From Castor canadensis (lineage: Eukaryota > Chordata > Mammalia > Rodentia > Castoridae), in the NCBI RefSeq assembly GCF_047511655.1, contig NC_133397.1:17137501-17201500 (forward strand): 64,000 nucleotides of DNA, given 5' to 3'. The notes beneath the pieces were generated by a model, which was not told the origin of the DNA, did not search any database, and was given only the letters and a program-made list of their open reading frames with translations. Position numbers and translations under genes: made by a program. Shown in pieces: positions 1 through 10,837 of this stretch; within the stretch, counting starts at the first letter, position 1, and each line of letters starts with the position of its first letter.

Positions 1-545
1 GCTGGGTGCCCTGTGCTATGCTGAGCTGGGGGCCCTGATTCCTGAATCTGGAGGAGAGTATGCCTACATCTTGAGAAACTTTGGCTCCTTACCAGCCTTC
101 CTGGTTATCTACACATACGTTCTGGTGGGCAGACCAGCCACCATCACTGCTGTGTCTCTGAGCTTTGCCGAGTATGCCTTGGCTCCCTTCTTTCCTGGTT
201 GCTCCTCACTGCCCCAGGTTGTATTCAAGAATGTGGCTGCTTTCTGCATCCTACTGCTGATGCTGATCAACTTCTGGAGTTCTCGGTTGTCCACCATGGT
301 GATGAACGTGTGTACAGCTGCCAAAGTGTTCTCATTGCTGGTCATTGTGGTGGGTGGGGCTGTGATGCTGGGCCAGGGCCGTGATGCTGGGCCAGGGCCG
401 TGGCCGCACAGAAACCCTTCTGTCCACCTTCCAAAACACAACGCAACAGGCCGGGCGCATTGGTATGGCTTTCTACCAGGGACTGTGGTATTTTGATGGC
501 TGGAATAGCATCAACTACGTGATGGAGGAGCTCAAGAATCCAAAG
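1..545 (+). pseudogene. SLC7A15: SLC7A15 exon covering end of TM2 to TM6 (5' end outside window), frameshifted
   Basis: Frame 2 reads LAT-like sequence from the first base: GALCYAELGALIPESGGEY, then TM3, the extracellular FPGC loop whose cysteine codon is at 200-202 (the expected disulfide partner of the heavy subunit), TM4 and TM5. After the duplicated block at 362-399 the frame shifts and meets TGA at 494-496. In the shifted-back frame the exon continues to GLWYFDGWNSINYVMEEL and ends in phase 0 at a good donor, AAG|GTGAGT (546). The premature stop lies 49 bases before the exon junction with four more junctions downstream, so nonsense-mediated decay would be expected. The acceptor is upstream of the window. 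Confidence 0.85.
362..399 (+). repeat. 19-bp perfect tandem duplication inside an SLC7A15 exon
   Basis: The unit GTGATGCTGGGCCAGGGCC occurs at 362-380 and again, identically, at 381-399; the next three bases (GTG) begin the unit again. Counting one copy gives a continuous LAT reading frame (VMLGQGRGRTETLLSTF); two copies give a +1 shift. Perfect identity of the copies suggests a young event or an assembly artefact. Confidence 0.92.
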
Positions 546-1330
546 GTGAGTCCATAATGCTGCCATGGGGCCAAATCCGTGAACATCAGCAGTTTCAGTT
601 ATTGGAGCTCCAATTATCCAAATTTGGGGTGACTGAGATCATGAACTATCTAGCTGGAAATGTGGGCTACTTTCCTGCATTCATGGGACTTGAATGCCAA
701 ACCATTGTCTACCTTGAACTTTACAGTGTCAACCTGTGGTCTCATCTTCTTGCCTTGTAAGGTAGATATTATAACCCCGTTTTTCACATAGGAATACTGA
801 AGTTCAGAAAGGGGAAATGTTTTGAATTCATACTGCTAGGAAGAGGCTGCACTTAATAACCCTGTTTGATATCTCTGGGATTTTTTTTTCTCCAGAACAT
901 TGTAGTAGATAATTAATTGATAGTTGCTAAAGCCTGAGAGTCACTTCTGGACATAGCATACTTGGAAACAAAGGAACAAGCCAATCCTGCCTGTTTACCC
1001 CACCTGGAGCCTGGGCTGACAAGTCAGTGTCTTAATGGGGCCAGGGTCCCTTGGGATTCAGTTGGGGCATTTGGATCTTTGGTTACTATGGCTATTAACC
1101 TTTTGCTAGAAGTGTATTTGCATAGGATGCTATTGTTTTATTTTCTGTTTTCTTTTCCCCTTGCAGGAGTTTCAAATTCTCACGGAATGGGACCTGCAAA
1201 TTCTTTTCCTCTATACCCATTGGGTTGGCTTAGGGTTCATTACAGCTTTCAGAGTCTTGCCAAGGCTCCCTGAAGAGCAGTTTGGGAAAAGTTGGTAGAA
1301 GAACAGCAGCTTGGAGACTGAAGTCCAGGA

Positions 1331-1367
<37 letters not shown>

Positions 1368-3352
1368 AGAGACAGCCAGGAGTCCTAGAACCTAGTTTTT
1401 ATTTTTGCATGTAATTCTTTGTGTCTCAGATCTTTGTCTTTATAATGGGACCTTCATAATAGTTGCCTTGCCTTCCTCACAGGGCTCTGGGGTATCAGTG
1501 GTGCTCATAGCAGATGGCATGGGCTCTCCGTACTATAAACAACTTTTTGGTTGTAACTCTCAGGTGAATGACTAACATGTGCTCAGGTTGGCGCTGGGGT
1601 GTGCTGGGGCTGTAGGGTAGGGGCACAGGCTCCTTCAATCTATGGTGCTAGAGCTGCCTCTCTGAATCCAGGTTCTGGCTTAGAGCTGGGCTATGAAAAG
1701 AGCAGGGGGCTGAAAGATAAGTGAGACAAGCTCCCATGCTTGTGGCGGGGACAGGCACTTTTTCTATAAAGGTCTGAGAGTTAGGATTTTAGGCTCCGTG
1801 GACCTTCAGTACTCAACTCTTGTGATAGCATGAAAACTTCCACAGGTAAACAGATGAGTGTAGCTGTGTTCCAATAAGATTTGATTGACAAAATCAGGCA
1901 ACAGGCTGGGTCTGGCTCACAGCTATAGTTTGCTGATCCTTGCTATATCCAGAGCATTTTTGATGAATGTGGGTTTCGAAGCAAATCCTAAGCAAGTCCT
2001 CTGAATGCCAGCATTTGAGATTCTACTGTTTAACTTGGCTCTCCAAAGCATGCATTAGGTGTGTGTTTGTTTATTTCACACTTTTGCCTCCAAGAAACTG
2101 CAAAACCTTTGCCAAATTAGGACTAGGCATATGCCCAGACTCCCTGGAATTTGAATGAAGAATTAAAGTCCTTAACAGTAAAATTAGGGTATCTCATTGG
2201 TCTCGTGGTGTCTTGGCCAGAAACCCATCCATGGTACAACTCAGGGTTCTGCCATTGTCACAGCTCATTACTGGTGGAAAGGTTGCCCAGGGGGAGATCA
2301 TGTTCAAAAGGACACTAAGCTCCTTGCCCCTGACTACGTGTGGGGCTGAGTCATGCATACTGGGTGCTCATGTTGCTGAGGGTATCCCACAGTGAGGCCT
2401 GTGGAAGGAAGAACCTTTGCTAACAGGCAGTTTCAGGCACTGGAATGATAAATAATTAGCTACTATACCTCAGTTATGCTGTAGTTGGGAAAATTTCCTT
2501 TGCATTCAGACTTCAGAGCTGGAAGGGACCTGAGCATCTTGTGGCATCTAGTTTGCCACATGGCCTGTTAGATAGGGTGACTAACAAAGCAGAGCAATTA
2601 AACAAGGCTTCCTGAAGAGGAGACTGGAGCCCAGCTTCAAAGGGCTGATGCAGCTCTGTAGAAGCAACTTGAACATGAACCCGGAGCCAGAAAAGACGGC
2701 ATTTTATTTCCCAAGGAAACATGATGGGGAGTGAGGGTAGTGTCATCATTGAGGCTGGCCACAGGGACCTGAAGTGGGTCCTGAGATGACTGCTCTGTTT
2801 TCAGTGTCCCCTGCTCTCTCTCCCATTCCCATTTGCGAGGTTTTCCATGGGCAGGTCTCAGCCCTGGCAGAAAGGTCTGGAAATTGAAGAGGAAAAGATA
2901 TGCTAATCATAGACAAATGCTTAAGTGAGGGGAGGGTCTTATCTCATGAATAACTTTTTTGTCACTTCTCTATTCTCTGCTTTCCTGGTTACCTCAGCAA
3001 GGAATTCCTCTCCTTCTTGCTCACCTGAATCACTTCTACTCTTCAAGGAGAGCCTAGTTTAAGATCCTCCTCATCCTGAAAGCTTTGTAGATTGCTCTTC
3101 TTTCCTTCCCACCCCATCAGCCTCTCTGTACCTTCACTACTCTGACTCTGGCTGGGTCCCTCAAGATCTCCCAGCCCATCTGCCTGAATGTATGTCCATG
3201 CCATCAGGATCCTGAGCTCATGGGGGAGAGACACCCACCCTTGTCCTCCATGGCTGGGCACAATGCCCTCTGGCCAGCACAATGCTGAGCTTGTTCTGGG
3301 GCTTAGACAGACCTCACTGGCCTATACTTATGTCCTCTTTCTGACCTCACAG
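546..3352 (+). other. SLC7A15 intron
   Basis: Intron of 2807 bp with a GTGAGT donor and a CTGACCTCACAG acceptor. It holds an uninterrupted (AG)16 microsatellite at 1333-1364. No exon-like segment that would continue the transporter frame was found; the protein reads directly from NPK to HNLVWALM across it. Confidence 0.7.
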
Positions 3353-3487
3353 CATAACCTGGTGTGGGCACTGATGATCGCCATCCCCCTGGTCACCAGC
3401 CTATATGTCCTGGTCAACATCCAGTTACCTGTTGGTGCTGTCACCCAGTGAGATCCTCTCCTCTGACGCTATGGCTGTGAGCTGGGG
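3353..3487 (+). pseudogene. SLC7A15: SLC7A15 exon encoding TM7, with one-base insertion
   Basis: The acceptor AG is at 3351-3352 and the donor GTGAGT starts at 3488. The exon reads HNLVWALMIAIPLVTSLYV LVNI and should continue SYLLVLSPSEILSSDAMAV as in LAT proteins. An extra C at 3421/3422 (ATCC where ATC is expected) shifts the frame, and TGA follows at 3449-3451. Without that base the exon is 134 bp and ends in phase 2, which matches the first base of the next exon. Confidence 0.85.
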
Positions 3488-3668
3488 GTGAGTGAGTCAC
3501 ATAATATGTACCTGGACACCAGACGTTCAAGGATGGGAAAGGATAGAGTTCTGTGTATATTTGAATTTGCCCTTGAATGCATTGCTCGCTCCGCTTCTGA
3601 AGGGGGCCTTGTGACCATCTTCCTGGTTGCTGCCAGAGTCTCTTCCCTTGATCCCTTTGTTGTCGTAG

Positions 3669-3798
3669 GAACCAGGTTCTGGGATCCTGGGCTTGGCTGG
3701 TGCCTTTGGCTGTCGCACTTTCTACATTTGGTTCTGTCAATGGGACATTCTTTGGTGGCAGCCGTGTGTGCTATGCAGCAGCAAGAGAGGGCCACATG
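3669..3798 (+). pseudogene. SLC7A15: SLC7A15 exon encoding TM8
   Basis: The acceptor TCGTAG ends at 3668 and the donor GTGAGA starts at 3799. After completing the split glycine codon it reads NQVLGSWAWLVPLAVALS, FGSVNG and SRVCYAAAREGHM. This is the conserved LAT TM8 region, where family members have a small-residue FGS motif and the S/R-rich loop before TM9. The exon itself has no lesion and ends in phase 0. Confidence 0.85.
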
Positions 3799-4255
3799 GT
3801 GAGAGATGGGAGTCTGGGATCAGACAAGGTAGTGGGGCTGTGAGAGGGGTTCAGAAAGCCTGCCAGCTACACTTTCTCCTGCCTGAACCTGGCATTTAGC
3901 CCCCTGTAAGACATAGCCCTCTTCTCTTCTGAGAACGGACTCAAGTGTTCTGTGCCCCTCAGCTTTATTTCTGGTTTTCAAGGCAATCACGGCACTCAGT
4001 TACATGGGATGGAAGATGTGGGTGAAAAGGGTATTTGTATATAGCAAGAGTGCAGAAACCTTGGGAAAAGGATGCCCAGAGGACACAGATGGCCATCTCC
4101 CCCAGAGACCCTTGTCCCTGGGCCTGGCCATCACAGGTGAACCACAGAGACATACACCTGGAAGCCCTGATGATTAGTGACTGTTAGGTTGGGCACACTG
4201 TGGGAGACATGCCTACTGGGGCTCCCCTGGAGCCTCTTGACACTCTGCTTTCTAG

Positions 4256-4380
4256 CCCCAGCTGCTGTCCATGGTTCATGTGCATCGCCTCACACCAACT
4301 CCGGCCCTGATGTTCACCACAGCTGTGGCTTTGGCCCTGGTCATCCCAGGAGACTTCAGCACCATTGTAAACTTCTTGAG
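4256..4380 (+). pseudogene. SLC7A15: SLC7A15 exon encoding TM9, followed by a GC donor
   Basis: The acceptor TTTCTAG ends at 4255. The exon reads PQLLSMVHVHRLTPTPALMF and VALALVIPGDFSTIVNFL, equivalent to the LAT segment HPQLLTPVPS through SVINFFSF. It ends in phase 2 with AG followed by GCAAGTGAG, a strong GC-type donor; no GT donor fits the frame there. The next exon supplies T to complete AGT (Ser). Confidence 0.82.
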
Positions 4381-5724
4381 GCAAGTGAGACTTTCCCAAG
4401 ATGCATATCTGCGTGCTGGATATCTGTGGATCTGTATACCCTTGTGGGTACACGCATACTTGTATGTACTTATACACATACACTATAAACTTCTTGAGCT
4501 CCATGTATACACACTCACCTGTACACCTATATAAACACATATGCACACTTCTGGAGGCCCAGCTTCAGAGTCCCTGGATATGTAGCATACTTCAGCCAAT
4601 CTCTCCCAATCATGTTTCAAAAATTAAATGTGGATTTCTTCTCTCTTGCTCTGTTCCTCAAAATTCATTAAGATAGATATTTCACCAAGAGATAGCTAAA
4701 GGCTTGTGTTGTCTTTATCATTTTTTTTTCTTGCTCCTTTAGTCTGCTGCTAAGATAATGTTGGGGAGTATTCAGGTATTATTAACTTTACTTGGAGCCC
4801 TTAGACATGGTGTGATTTTTCCCTTTGTAGTTTGGGTTTGCATTCTGGACTCTGACACAACATAATCTCTATTGAACTCTACTGGCCTGCACTGCCCTAT
4901 GTAGGGACAGTTAGTGAGTGCACCTAAGTGGGGACATATTCTGACCCCATTTTACTACTTTTCTCAAGATGGAGAACTCAGGCTGCTGTGATATCTGCTT
5001 GTTATTTTCTGAGCTCATTTGAAGTAAGGTTAGTAGGCAGATCCATAAACCAGCAGGCAAGCATAACGTCTGGGTACAGAGGGAGCACTTGTAATTTTTC
5101 AGGCATTACATGTTCCCTTCCTTTGTTATCTAATTAATCTGGAACAGGATACAGTACTTGGTGTGACTCCCTTAAAAATGATAAGCAGCAAACATTTTGT
5201 TCTTTTATCTTTTTCCCACGAGAAAGAATGAAATCATTGTATGGTAAGAATAAAATCAAGTCATAGTGAGGATAGGGAGTCCCCAGGTGAAGACTAGAGA
5301 ATGTGACTGAGAATGTCACAGCACAGAGAATCCTAGGGTGATCCATACCAACTAGGTACTAACACTGCTTGGTCTTGACCTCCTAAGAGATGGTTTGGTC
5401 TGGACCCTGCCTCCAAGATTAGGTAGAATTTTTATTAGACCAACAGCAGTTACTCAACTGTTGATACTGGGAAGGACAGAGGTGAGGATTTGTTGGGGTA
5501 CTCAGCAGGCCACATGTCATGTCACCAACCATAAGTGAAAGGTAGGTTGGGTGGAAGAGGGGTTCTGCTATGGGTGGTCTGGTCCCTGCAGAAAGCAAAG
5601 AATTCCTTGAGATTTTTCACCCGCCTCTTCTTTTTAAGAAACACAAACACTACACCTTCTGTTTGGATATTTCCTCCTAATTCATTCAGAGAGTGCCTGA
5701 TCTAGTCTTTTTTTTTTTTCCCAG
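4381..5724 (+). other. SLC7A15 intron of GC-AG type
   Basis: The 1344-bp intron begins GCAAGT and ends in a pyrimidine-rich tract with CCCAG. A degenerate TG/CA-rich stretch occupies about 4400-4550. Nothing else recognisable is present. Confidence 0.7.
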
Positions 5725-5812
5725 TTTCCTATCCTGGCTCACCTATGGAACCACCATTAGCTGCCTCCTATACTTGCGGATAAAGACAAAGAATCTTCCC
5801 CGAATTTACAAG
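5725..5812 (+). pseudogene. SLC7A15: SLC7A15 exon encoding TM10
   Basis: A strong acceptor (T-run then CCCAG, ending 5724) and GTAATC donor at 5813. The exon reads SFLSWLTYGTTISCLLYLRI then KTKNLPRIYK, matching the LAT TM10 pattern FNWLCVALAIIGMIWLR and the basic loop that follows. The frame is intact and ends in phase 0. Confidence 0.83.
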
Positions 5813-6349
5813 GTAATCTTTGAGATAGACATTGGGCTTTTTTGACCCTTTGCTCTCATATGAAGCAGATCTTTGGAACATGGATTCATTCAAGGCCCAG
5901 AGAAAGAATGTAAGTAGATGTCATTATCATTATTTTTGACAGAAAAATTCCTTATTTTCTTGGGGTTGAGGGACAACGAAATCGTAAGGTATCAGTTGCA
6001 CTTGCTGGGGAGTTAACATCATTTCTCCTTTGGAGGACCCTGATGGAGAACCATGGGAGATAAATGCAGAGGATTTATCCACACACTTGGCTACACATAG
6101 AACAGAGAGGCTTATACTGGGTCTCATACCCTCTTGCTCTCTGAACAGCCCCGCTGTAGCCCAGCAGATGGCTCCACAGTCCCAGTCAAGGTATTCTGGC
6201 AGAGATTGGAGGATAAGAGGTGGTGGCAGATGGGGACAATAGAAAGATAGGCAGGAGGAGCAGAGCCTAAGGACCACACACCATTTCTCATGCCTCCTTC
6301 ATCATGCAGATCTTAGGGACCAAATGCACCCTCTCTGTGCCCATTGCAG

Positions 6350-6580
6350 GTTCCCACCTTCATCCCTGCCATCATGCTCTTAGCTTCTCTCTACCTGGTT
6401 CTGGCACCTGTCATTGACAATCCCCAGCTGGAGTTGCTCTACATCTTCCTGTTTCTGCTCAGCGGCTTCCTGGTGTATTTCCTGGTTGTGTACTTCCAGT
6501 GCCAGCCCAAGTGTTTGCAAGTGGCCACCCTACATCTCCAGCTGCTCCTAGAAGTTGCTCCAACCACTAAAGACCATTGA
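6350..6580 (+). pseudogene. SLC7A15: SLC7A15 last coding exon, TM11-TM12 and stop
   Basis: The acceptor CCATTGCAG ends at 6349. The exon is open from VPTFIPAIMLLASLYLVLAP through TM12 (FLFLLSGFLVYFLVVYFQ) and the cytoplasmic tail KCLQVATLHLQLLLEVAP to TGA at 6578-6580. It follows LAT C-termini in layout, including the CQPKC position of the family's NKPKW motif. No lesion is seen. Confidence 0.85.
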
Positions 6581-7790
6581 CTGGGGGACTGGACAGATTC
6601 TGTGCTGCCCTCTTTGCTGTAGACTCCCCTCTTCCCACACAAGTGGACTGGTTGGGTTTTCTATAAGCTGACTTGCATAATTCTAGTAAGTTCTTAAGTG
6701 CTGTAACAGCTGTCATGGAGTTTTGGGTTATTAACCAAGATGGACTTCCTCATAAATATTGGGCCCCCAGGCTGCACACACATATGTCTGGTGTGGTTAC
6801 AAAGTTGTGGGTTCCCACAATCTCCTTCAGGTTTGATAATTTGCTAGAATGACTCACAGGACTCAGGAAACCAATTTCTTATAAAGCTTATTTAGTATTA
6901 TTAGTTTTTCATAGGGGATTCAACTTAGGAGCAGTGAAAGGGAAGAGATACATAGGGCAAGTATTGGGGGGAGAAGTGGAGCTGCCAGGCCTTCTTCCAG
7001 TTCACCATCCTCTTAGCACCTCCATGTGTTCACAAACCTAGAAGCTCTCCAAGTCTGTCATTTATGGGTTTTTAATGGAGGTTTCATTAGGTAGCCATGA
7101 TTATTGATCAAGTCATTGCCAATCTCTAGCCCTTCTCCTCTCCCCAGAGATGTGGTGGTGGTGAGGGGATGTTGAATGTTCTAACCCTCTAACCATGTCT
7201 TGGATTTTCTGGCCATGAGCTCCCATTCATGAAGGTACTTAGGGATCCCAGCCACCTGTCATCGCATTAGCATACAAAAACCACTCTTATCACTCCTGAG
7301 ATTCTAAGGGTTTTAGGCCTTGTGTACCAGTAACTGGGGACAAAACCCAAATATTTATTTTCTGTTCTACCACAGTTCTGAACTGTCAACTCTTGATTAG
7401 CTTTGTTCCCAAGGACACTGCTGCCAGTGTTTTTCTAAGAAAATCCTTGTATCTCTTCTCTCCACAGCAGGACAGCCTGCTTTAGAGAAAAGTCTGGTCC
7501 TATCTAGCTCCTTATCCAAGGAGGCCATGACTTAGGCTGAAAGTCCCAGGAAAGCTTGGGTCCTGCAGCAGAAGTGAATCCTTTCCTCTTTTGGGCTCTA
7601 ATTGTGCCTGTGTTTTTTGTGAACCTTACTGGGCTTGTACCCTGGTGTTTGGCTATGGGTCACAATCCTCTCTGGGTTGTGAGTTTGGTGAGTGTGGGAG
7701 TTTATACATCCCTCTTTTCCATCATGCTCCCAGGCTTTTGCTGATCAGTAATGTTTGGTGAAAATAATAAAATATTTGTAGAATGATGAG
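6581..7790 (+). other. SLC7A15: Presumed SLC7A15 3' untranslated region and downstream
   Basis: This follows the stop codon. The first plausible poly(A) signal in non-repeat sequence is AATAAA at 7766-7771. An old interspersed repeat occupies about 6755-7380, so the native 3' end could lie elsewhere. Confidence 0.4.
6755..7380 (-). mobile_element. Old mammalian interspersed repeat, possibly a solo LTR
   Basis: The stretch matches my memory of a widespread mammalian repeat (phrases such as TTGCTAGAATGACTCACAGG and TTAGCATACAAAAACCACTC). Family not assigned; an ERVL-type LTR is possible. It is old and degraded, with no coding part. Confidence 0.45.
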
Positions 7791-7910
7791 GGAATGAATC
7801 ACATTTATATTTTTTAAGGTATGTATGCATGCCCACCTTCCCCACAGACTCAACTCCAAGGTCCTGTCCTGAGAAAATTGTCTAAGGAAGAGTAACACCT
7901 TCAGGCTTTT

Positions 7911-8125
7911 TTGTTTTGTTTTGTTTTTTGAGACAGGGTCTTGCTATGTAGCCCAGTCTGACCTTGAACACTCAATCCTCCTGCCTTAGCCTGGGTACAT
8001 CTTCAGTCTTAACTTTTTTTTTGGCAGTACTGGGGTTTGAACTCAGGGTTTGCACTTGCTAGACAGATGCTCTACCACTTGAGCCACTCCACCAGCTTTA
8101 CATCTTCAGTCTTGAGCAGTGCTCC
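7911..8125 (-). mobile_element. B1-like SINE fragment with a tRNA-like SINE inserted in it
   Basis: Reverse-oriented 7SL/B1-like sequence (GAGACAGGGTCTTGCTATGT) starts after a TTTTG run at about 7911. At 8011-8098 lies a T-run plus a reverse tRNA/ID-like SINE (TACTGGGGTTTGAACTCAGG ... GAGCCACTCCACCAGC). It is bounded by the perfect 15-bp repeat TACATCTTCAGTCTT at 7996-8010 and 8099-8113, so the tRNA-like unit inserted later by target-primed reverse transcription. Confidence 0.85.
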
Positions 8126-9479
8126 TCTACCTGGCAATGGATGCTGGCCTCAGATGGAAAGCTGTGTGTGCAGCCAAACCAAAAATAGACTGGGCCCTCC
8201 CCCAGTTAGACAGGCTGTCAATTTGTAACTCAGTCCTCCCATTCTTTCTCAGATCAACAGTTTTTTGGTTCCCATGCCTGCTGTGATGGTAGAGGCAAGT
8301 CCTCCAGGCATGCTGTATGAGGGTAGCTTCCTGCCCCTTGCTGCTACCCAGCACACCTCTCCCGAATGGCTGTCTTGTCTCAGGACCCCTAATGGACTAC
8401 AGAATGGTAGCGGGAGTGAATCAGACTTCCCAGTGAATTGTTGTATAAGATTTTCTTGCTCCAAGTCAAGGAAGGTCATGGTCTCTATAGTTATTTCTCT
8501 ATTATAAGGTCAGAGATGACTGAAAAGTCACCATTCTGGCCTGTAGACTGGAAAAAAAAAAGAGCCCTGGAGAAAAGGGCCAAGAGTTCTCTCTGTTCCC
8601 TCAAAAAAGGTTCTAAGGACCAGGAGCTATCTGGAGCAGGTGCTGACCTGGCTGCTTAAGCAGAGAAGTGTTCTTTCTTCCGGGGCCTGGCCCTTCGGCA
8701 CTTAAATGTTTCTGTTTTAGAAGAAGGCTGGTTATTCTGAGCCATAAGCACTTGATTCTTTGGTTTTCTTTTTGGCAGTTTAGACTGTCTTCTGTGAGTA
8801 ATGAGAACGGGGAACAACCTGTGTCTCAGACATCAATCCACACAAATTTAATGTGTGGATCAAATTTAATGTCACAGTTAAAATCTCAAACACTATAATA
8901 AGGGGTAAAGTAGAAATTAAAATTTCTCTTCGTTTTTCATTTTAGGAGCAATCAGATTCCTTGCATTCTTCTAGAAAGTTCCTATGCACACGTAAGTAAG
9001 CCAGGTAGTGTTGTTAGTTCTGGTACCTTGTACTTGAAGGTCTTCTGAGCACATGGTTGGATTGTGTTTCCCTGCCACTGTACAGTTATATAGGACTTGT
9101 TTTGGTAAATAAAATCTTAGTTGAAATGATATGGTACTTTTGGATTGAAACTGCAAGACTCAGTGCACAGTGTCCTACACACTCCATTTCCCTCTGATTT
9201 GGTGCCTGGCTGTGTTCTGGTGGTTGCTTTGTTAACCTGGGTTCTAGTGAGAGATTGACATGGCAGAGATCCTAGTGTGAGAATGACATGTCCAGATAAC
9301 CCCATATGGGCATGTACTGTGAGCAAAATTAGCCTTTTGTGATATATGATGTCATAAGAAATATATTTTTGGCCTTTGTCCCCAGTTCTGTACAGAGCTT
9401 CTAAAACTCTTGCATCCTCCTGAGTGGTAGGGGTGACAGGAGTGCCTTTTGTTAATCCTAATGAACCTTTTCAACCAAA
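8126..9479. other. Intergenic, nothing recognised
   Basis: About 1.35 kb with short chance ORFs only and no codon pattern, splice pair or repeat that I can name. Confidence 0.5.
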
Positions 9480-10400
9480 CTTAAGTTTATGCTAATGAGG
9501 TGACTTGAAAGATGGGGCTGGTTGCAAGAGGAGCCAACCATGTGATTGGAGGATTGGGCTGTTCAGCTCCTCCCCTGACCTCTGGAGAGGAGGGAGGGAT
9601 TGGAGATCGAGTTGGATCACTAATGGGCAATAATTTAGTCAAGCAAGCATGCCTACAAAAGGAAATCTCCATAAAATCCCTAAGTGAAGAGACTTGGGGA
9701 GCCTCTGTACTGGAGAGCACAAGAGGCACTGGAGATAAGTGCCTGGAGAGGGGTGGAAGCTCCACACCTCTCTCCCTTGCCCTATGCATTTATGCCTTTG
9801 ATTATTCATTTATATCCTTTATAATCAACCGGTAAACATGAGTAAAGTGTTTTCCTGAGTTGTGAGCCAATTTAGCAAATTATCAAACATGAGGAGGGTG
9901 TCATGGGAATCCCAGATTTGTAGCTCAATGGCCAGAGGACCAGTGTGGCAGGAAGGCAGGGAGGGGGAAGAGATATTAATGAGTGCTACAGTGAAACAAA
10001 GGAAAACCGGAGTTGGGGAATGTCACCTGGAGACCAGGGAAAGGTCTCCTCACTCCAGAGGTTAGAGCGGCCAATAAAATAACATGTGATCATGTATGAA
10101 ACAAGCTGTACCTCCCCCATTTCTGTAACCTGCTTTAAATAGTATATAAGGGAAGACCCCTTGTTCTAGGTGCTCAGCCTTTGGACATGAATCCGCTGAG
10201 TTGCTACCAGCTTGCTTAACAAACTTGCTTCCCAAAAGCTTTGGTGCCCTCTCAGTCTCTGTCAGAGCACTTCTGCAACACCAGAGGTCTGGAACTTGCT
10301 AGTGACATCTGAAGTGGGCACAGTCTCATGTGACTGAGTATTACAAGTGCCTGGGGCTGTTGAGCGCCAGGTGGATGTCAGCTGCTAAGTTAGCTGTGAA
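9480..10400 (+). mobile_element. Ancient solo LTR (ERVL-like), interrupted by a younger LTR
   Basis: Both flanks of the inner element fit one old mammalian LTR type. The left part (about 9480-9939) carries an LTR-style U3/R with a TCCTTTATAATCAACCGGTA segment. The right part (from about 10285) continues with GTGACATCTGAAGTGGGCA and GTGACTGAG. It is a broken fossil without internal genes; exact family not assigned. Confidence 0.6.
9944..10280 (+). mobile_element. Younger solo LTR (about 337 bp) inserted in the older LTR
   Basis: It begins TGTGGCAGG, ends TCTGCAACA (TG...CA termini), and is flanked by CCAG at 9940-9943 and 10281-10284, a 4-bp target-site duplication typical of gammaretrovirus-like (ERV1) elements. 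A TATA-like AGTATATAAGG sits at about 10141. There is no internal region, so this is a solo LTR fossil. Confidence 0.6.
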
Positions 10401-10837
10401 GTTACACTTCATTTGAGATGATCTTCTTCCCATCTCCTCCCCTTATCCATCTTCTAGTCCTTTTCTTGGTATCCCTCTGTTTTCTTCCTGCCTTTCCAAA
10501 GGCCCCTGGGAGAGGAAAAACTGGTTCTGCAAACATACATGAAAGAAATTTTGTCTAGTAAGGTTTTGAATTTTTGTTCCTACTTAGGCATGAGCCAAAG
10601 AAGGAAAACTGCTCAACCCAGTCCTTGGGGCAATGATGTGCAAGAAGGAGGGAGGCAAACACACAGAAGAAACAAGCAGATGATAACTTTGAGATATAAC
10701 CCTGACCCCCACAGATAAACTGTACATGCAATATCCACTTTAAAATAGATAAGGACTACACTATGGGCCTTTCTAAAAAGTCCTTAATGATTTATTTGGG
10801 AAGGCTGTTTGTATGATACTTTTTATATCAGTACTGT

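Larger units (their letters stand above)
1..6580 (+). pseudogene. SLC7A15: SLC7A15 (arpAT) amino acid transporter, C-terminal six exons, probably inactivated
   Basis: Six exons (1-545, 3353-3487, 3669-3798, 4256-4380, 5725-5812, 6350-6580; 1254 bp in total) encode a LAT-type APC-superfamily transporter from the end of TM2 to the C-terminus. Seen motifs are GALCYAELG, the loop cysteine in FPGC, GLWYFDGWN in TM6, FGSVNG in TM8 and a C-terminus ending TTKDH. Family knowledge: SLC7A15/arpAT is a light subunit that pairs with an SLC3 heavy chain through that cysteine and moves aromatic and other neutral amino acids; as I recall, the human gene is a pseudogene. Here a 19-bp tandem duplication in the first visible exon and one extra base in the second each shift the frame. 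All other exons are open and all splice phases agree, so the loss looks recent. The 5' exons are outside the window. The family is certain; the SLC7A15 identity rests on family fit plus the neighbouring RHOB. An assembly error is the main alternative to true inactivation. Confidence 0.85.
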
